A DNA stretch of 6,735 nucleotides from contig JAJYJL010000458.1 in assembly GCA_021789565.1 (NCBI GenBank), forward strand, positions 1 through 6,735. The letters run 5' to 3'. The position numbers were made by a program, and so were the translations under genes. Shown here one piece after another: positions 4,755 to 6,735 of this stretch (positions are counted from its first letter, which is position 1; each line of letters starts with the position of its first letter). Under the pieces are notes generated by a model, which was not told the DNA's origin, did no database searches, and saw nothing but the letters and a program-made list of their open reading frames with translations. The DNA is from Acidobacteriota bacterium. Lineage in GTDB: Bacteria > Acidobacteriota > Terriglobia > UBA7540.

Positions 4755-6735
4755 ATGGGTCCGCCTCGCTTTCTTTTGCTTGCTATGGTGACTAGCGCAG
4801 TATTTGCCATCGGGACTTCTTCATACGGACAGACAGCTACCGTTTCAAACGTCATCACCAATCCCCAATTTGTGAACATCTACTGGGACGCCAACTGGGC
4901 CGCAGATACTCGCATCCCGCAACCCTCTCTGGACAGCTTCACTGCCGCCCTGGTCAACAGCACCTATTTCGCGGGCTTGGAAGAGTACGGGGTTACCGGA
5001 GCTGCTTCCCCCCTTCCAGGTTTTCAAGCGTCACCAAGTTGCGGGAATGGTGGCACGTCACCCAATACCGTAAACCTGTTTGACATCCTTAACTTCGTTA
5101 CGTGCGAAGCCACGCAGCCTCACGTTCCGGTCGGCTCGAATGTTATTTACAATATCTTCTTGGCTCCGACTACGACTGAGACTGACACGCTCACCATCAT
5201 TCCGAATCCTCTCCTGGGTTTTTCCGAGCAGGTTTCCCTTGACGGGCGGCTGGTCTCCAATGGCATCATCCCGCCGGTGCTGCCTTGGCCGTTTGGTGGG
5301 TCTGTTTCTTCCTGCAAGCAGTACGCTGCATACCATTTTTCTGCTGGGTCGGGTCTCAACCCACTTGTCTTCACTGCAATATTCGCCAACCCCTCGTGCC
5401 TTGGTTCTTCCCCGCCGTCGCCTCCACCTTTTTCCTGGCTCACTGACGACCTGTCACACGAGATGGTGGAAGCTACAACAGACCCATTCCCCAATCTCTC
5501 GGTGATTTTGACCGGAGGCGGGGAGATTGCTGACGCTTGTGAAGACCCCATGAAGTTTCCGCCGACTCCTTTTCTCCGGCCTTTCCGGGGGGGCCTTGCC
5601 ACGCGATATTTCTCAAACCAAGCCGGCCAGTGCATTACTGGCTTCGGTGACACTACCGTTCCGGCTTTTGGGTCAGCCCCACTTCAGTTCAGCTTTGCCC
5701 AATCGCTGGAGCTCTGCCCAGAACCCGCCATTTGCCCCGCCCCGCTATCGGTCACAATTGCCGGCACAGGGTTGGGCGCGCCCTCGGGCGGTCTGGGGTC
5801 ATCTTTCGCCCCGTACTTTGCTCTCACGGACCAAAAGACGGGGATCGAATCTGGGAACTCGATCAACGGTGATGCTACGGCCGTTCAGTATGGGCCGTGG
5901 TCGAATACAAGTATTCTCGTTGGCGACCCGGCTCTGGTCTCGGGGGACCCCATCACTGTCATCGTCTGCAATCCCGCGTCGGGAATGTGCAACACCTCAC
6001 CCCCCACGACGGTTCCTCCGATCATCACTTCAATTTATCCGACGAACGGTTTCTCGGTCGGCGGAACTCAGGTGGCAATCACCGGAATCGGATTCCCTAC
6101 AAATGGGCCCATTAGTTTCAACTTCGGCAGCGTCCCAGGAACGGGAGCATCATGCACCAGCTCAACAACGTGTACTGTCTCCAGCCCTGCCTATGCCGGA
6201 ACCAAATCAGTTCGTGTGTCGGCAACAGTCGGCGGCGTTACGAGTCCCACAAGTTCAGCCGACTTGTTTGCGTACACCCCGCCTCTCGTATCCTATCTGA
6301 CCCCCTATCTCGGTCCCATCACGGGCGGAACAACTGTAATAATTTCCGGCGACGGATTCAGCACTGCTAACACAGCCATTGATTTCGCGACCACCCCTGC
6401 TACTGGGACGAGCTGCTCTACAGAACAGGACTGCGCTGTGAAATCTCCCCCGAGTCCAGGAAATCAGCCCGGATCTGTTGAGGTCACTGCGACGGCGGGT
6501 GGAATGACAGGCGATGGGAAGTTCCTCTACTATATAGACTATTCCCCTATCTTGGCTACCTCTTCGACCTGCGGTGGGTCGTCCTCCATTTTTGTTGATG
6601 CCGACGTGTATTACAAGGAACAACCTGTTTCGACGCCCCAGCAAATCCAGTTCACCTTCACCCCGGCGTCGTCTGGACCAAGCCCAATCACAATGATGGC
6701 CTGGACAAAATATGGGATTGCCGTAGTTAGAGCAC
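4755..6735 (+). CDS. Exported EXORDIUM-like protein with HExxE motif and IPT/TIG domains, 3' end beyond window
   Basis: The frame is open for 660 codons to the right edge. Residues 1-26 form a signal peptide: Arg5, hydrophobic FLLLAMVTSAVFAIG at 6-20, and a likely cleavage between 18 and 26. Residues about 30-295 resemble bacterial relatives of plant EXORDIUM/phosphate-induced proteins: VNIYWDANW near the start, then LTDDLSHEMVEATTDPFPN with H235, E236 and E239 as an HExxE motif, and GGGEIADACED at 254-264. This fold comparison is from memory. Two IPT/TIG immunoglobulin-like domains follow at about 421-508 (IITSIYPTNGFSVGGTQVAI) and 509-598 (GPITGGTTVIISGDGFS), each with a Cys pair that could form a disulfide. 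A further Cys-containing region starts near 600. It is probably secreted or cell-surface bound, and may bind polysaccharide or have hydrolytic activity; the substrate is unknown. It has its own promoter and ribosome binding site and no sign of damage, in contrast to the fragments to its left. Confidence 0.88.
   Translation, partial: MGPPRFLLLAMVTSAVFAIGTSSYGQTATVSNVITNPQFVNIYWDANWAADTRIPQPSLDSFTAALVNSTYFAGLEEYGVTGAASPLPGFQASPSCGNGGTSPNTVNLFDILNFVTCEATQPHVPVGSNVIYNIFLAPTTTETDTLTIIPNPLLGFSEQVSLDGRLVSNGIIPPVLPWPFGGSVSSCKQYAAYHFSAGSGLNPLVFTAIFANPSCLGSSPPSPPPFSWLTDDLSHEMVEATTDPFPNLSVILTGGGEIADACEDPMKFPPTPFLRPFRGGLATRYFSNQAGQCITGFGDTTVPAFGSAPLQFSFAQSLELCPEPAICPAPLSVTIAGTGLGAPSGGLGSSFAPYFALTDQKTGIESGNSINGDATAVQYGPWSNTSILVGDPALVSGDPITVIVCNPASGMCNTSPPTTVPPIITSIYPTNGFSVGGTQVAITGIGFPTNGPISFNFGSVPGTGASCTSSTTCTVSSPAYAGTKSVRVSATVGGVTSPTSSADLFAYTPPLVSYLTPYLGPITGGTTVIISGDGFSTANTAIDFATTPATGTSCSTEQDCAVKSPPSPGNQPGSVEVTATAGGMTGDGKFLYYIDYSPILATSSTCGGSSSIFVDADVYYKEQPVSTPQQIQFTFTPASSGPSPITMMAWTKYGIAVVRA

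Noticed and set aside
5596..6300. 234-residue plus-strand frame, and the 168-residue minus-strand frame at 5147-5653
   Set aside because: Both lie inside the exported protein gene in other frames; they are rich in S, R and P and show no domain.

Overview
The window is GC-rich bacterial DNA with no RNA genes or CRISPR array that I could see. The large exported IPT/TIG protein, the domain mix and the codon use suggest a soil bacterium, and Acidobacteriota is my best guess. This is an inference from gene style, not from a marker gene.

Left third (1-2564, all minus strand): a compact mobile module of the large serine recombinase type. It has a good sigma70-type promoter (TTGACA-N16-CATAAT) and a 154-aa helix-turn-helix protein. 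Next comes a small protein of unknown function whose frame overlaps the end of the HTH gene. Last is a recombinase of at least 580 residues whose GTG start overlaps the stop of the small gene (GTGA). The recombinase frame is open from 1742 to the left edge. It has the resolvase catalytic domain, a recombinase domain, a Cys4 zinc ribbon and a coiled coil; its last part lies outside the window. The tight overlaps imply one translationally coupled transcript.

Middle (about 2580-4710): a graveyard of partial genes. It holds a DUF5372-like gene without a start codon and the first ~193 residues of a type I restriction HsdR subunit, which carries the nuclease motif but no helicase. The HsdR piece is fused in frame to ~47 residues of other origin. 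There is also an NYN-domain (PIN-like RNase) protein cut after about 88 residues, and the C-terminal part of an HExxH metallopeptidase-like protein. Four broken genes within about 2 kb, next to a recombinase module, fit an integration hotspot or eroded defence island.

Right third (4669-6735, plus strand): a promoter (TTGACT-N17-TATGAT), a strong ribosome binding site and a long secreted protein that runs off the right edge. It has a signal peptide, an N-terminal domain resembling bacterial EXORDIUM/phosphate-induced-like proteins with an HExxE motif, two IPT/TIG beta-sandwich domains and the start of another region. It looks intact as far as it can be read and unrelated to the mobile module.

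No complete new system is proven. The best candidates for novelty are the HTH/small-protein/recombinase operon, with an A9 slippery run at the gene overlap, and the chimeric HsdR reading frame.
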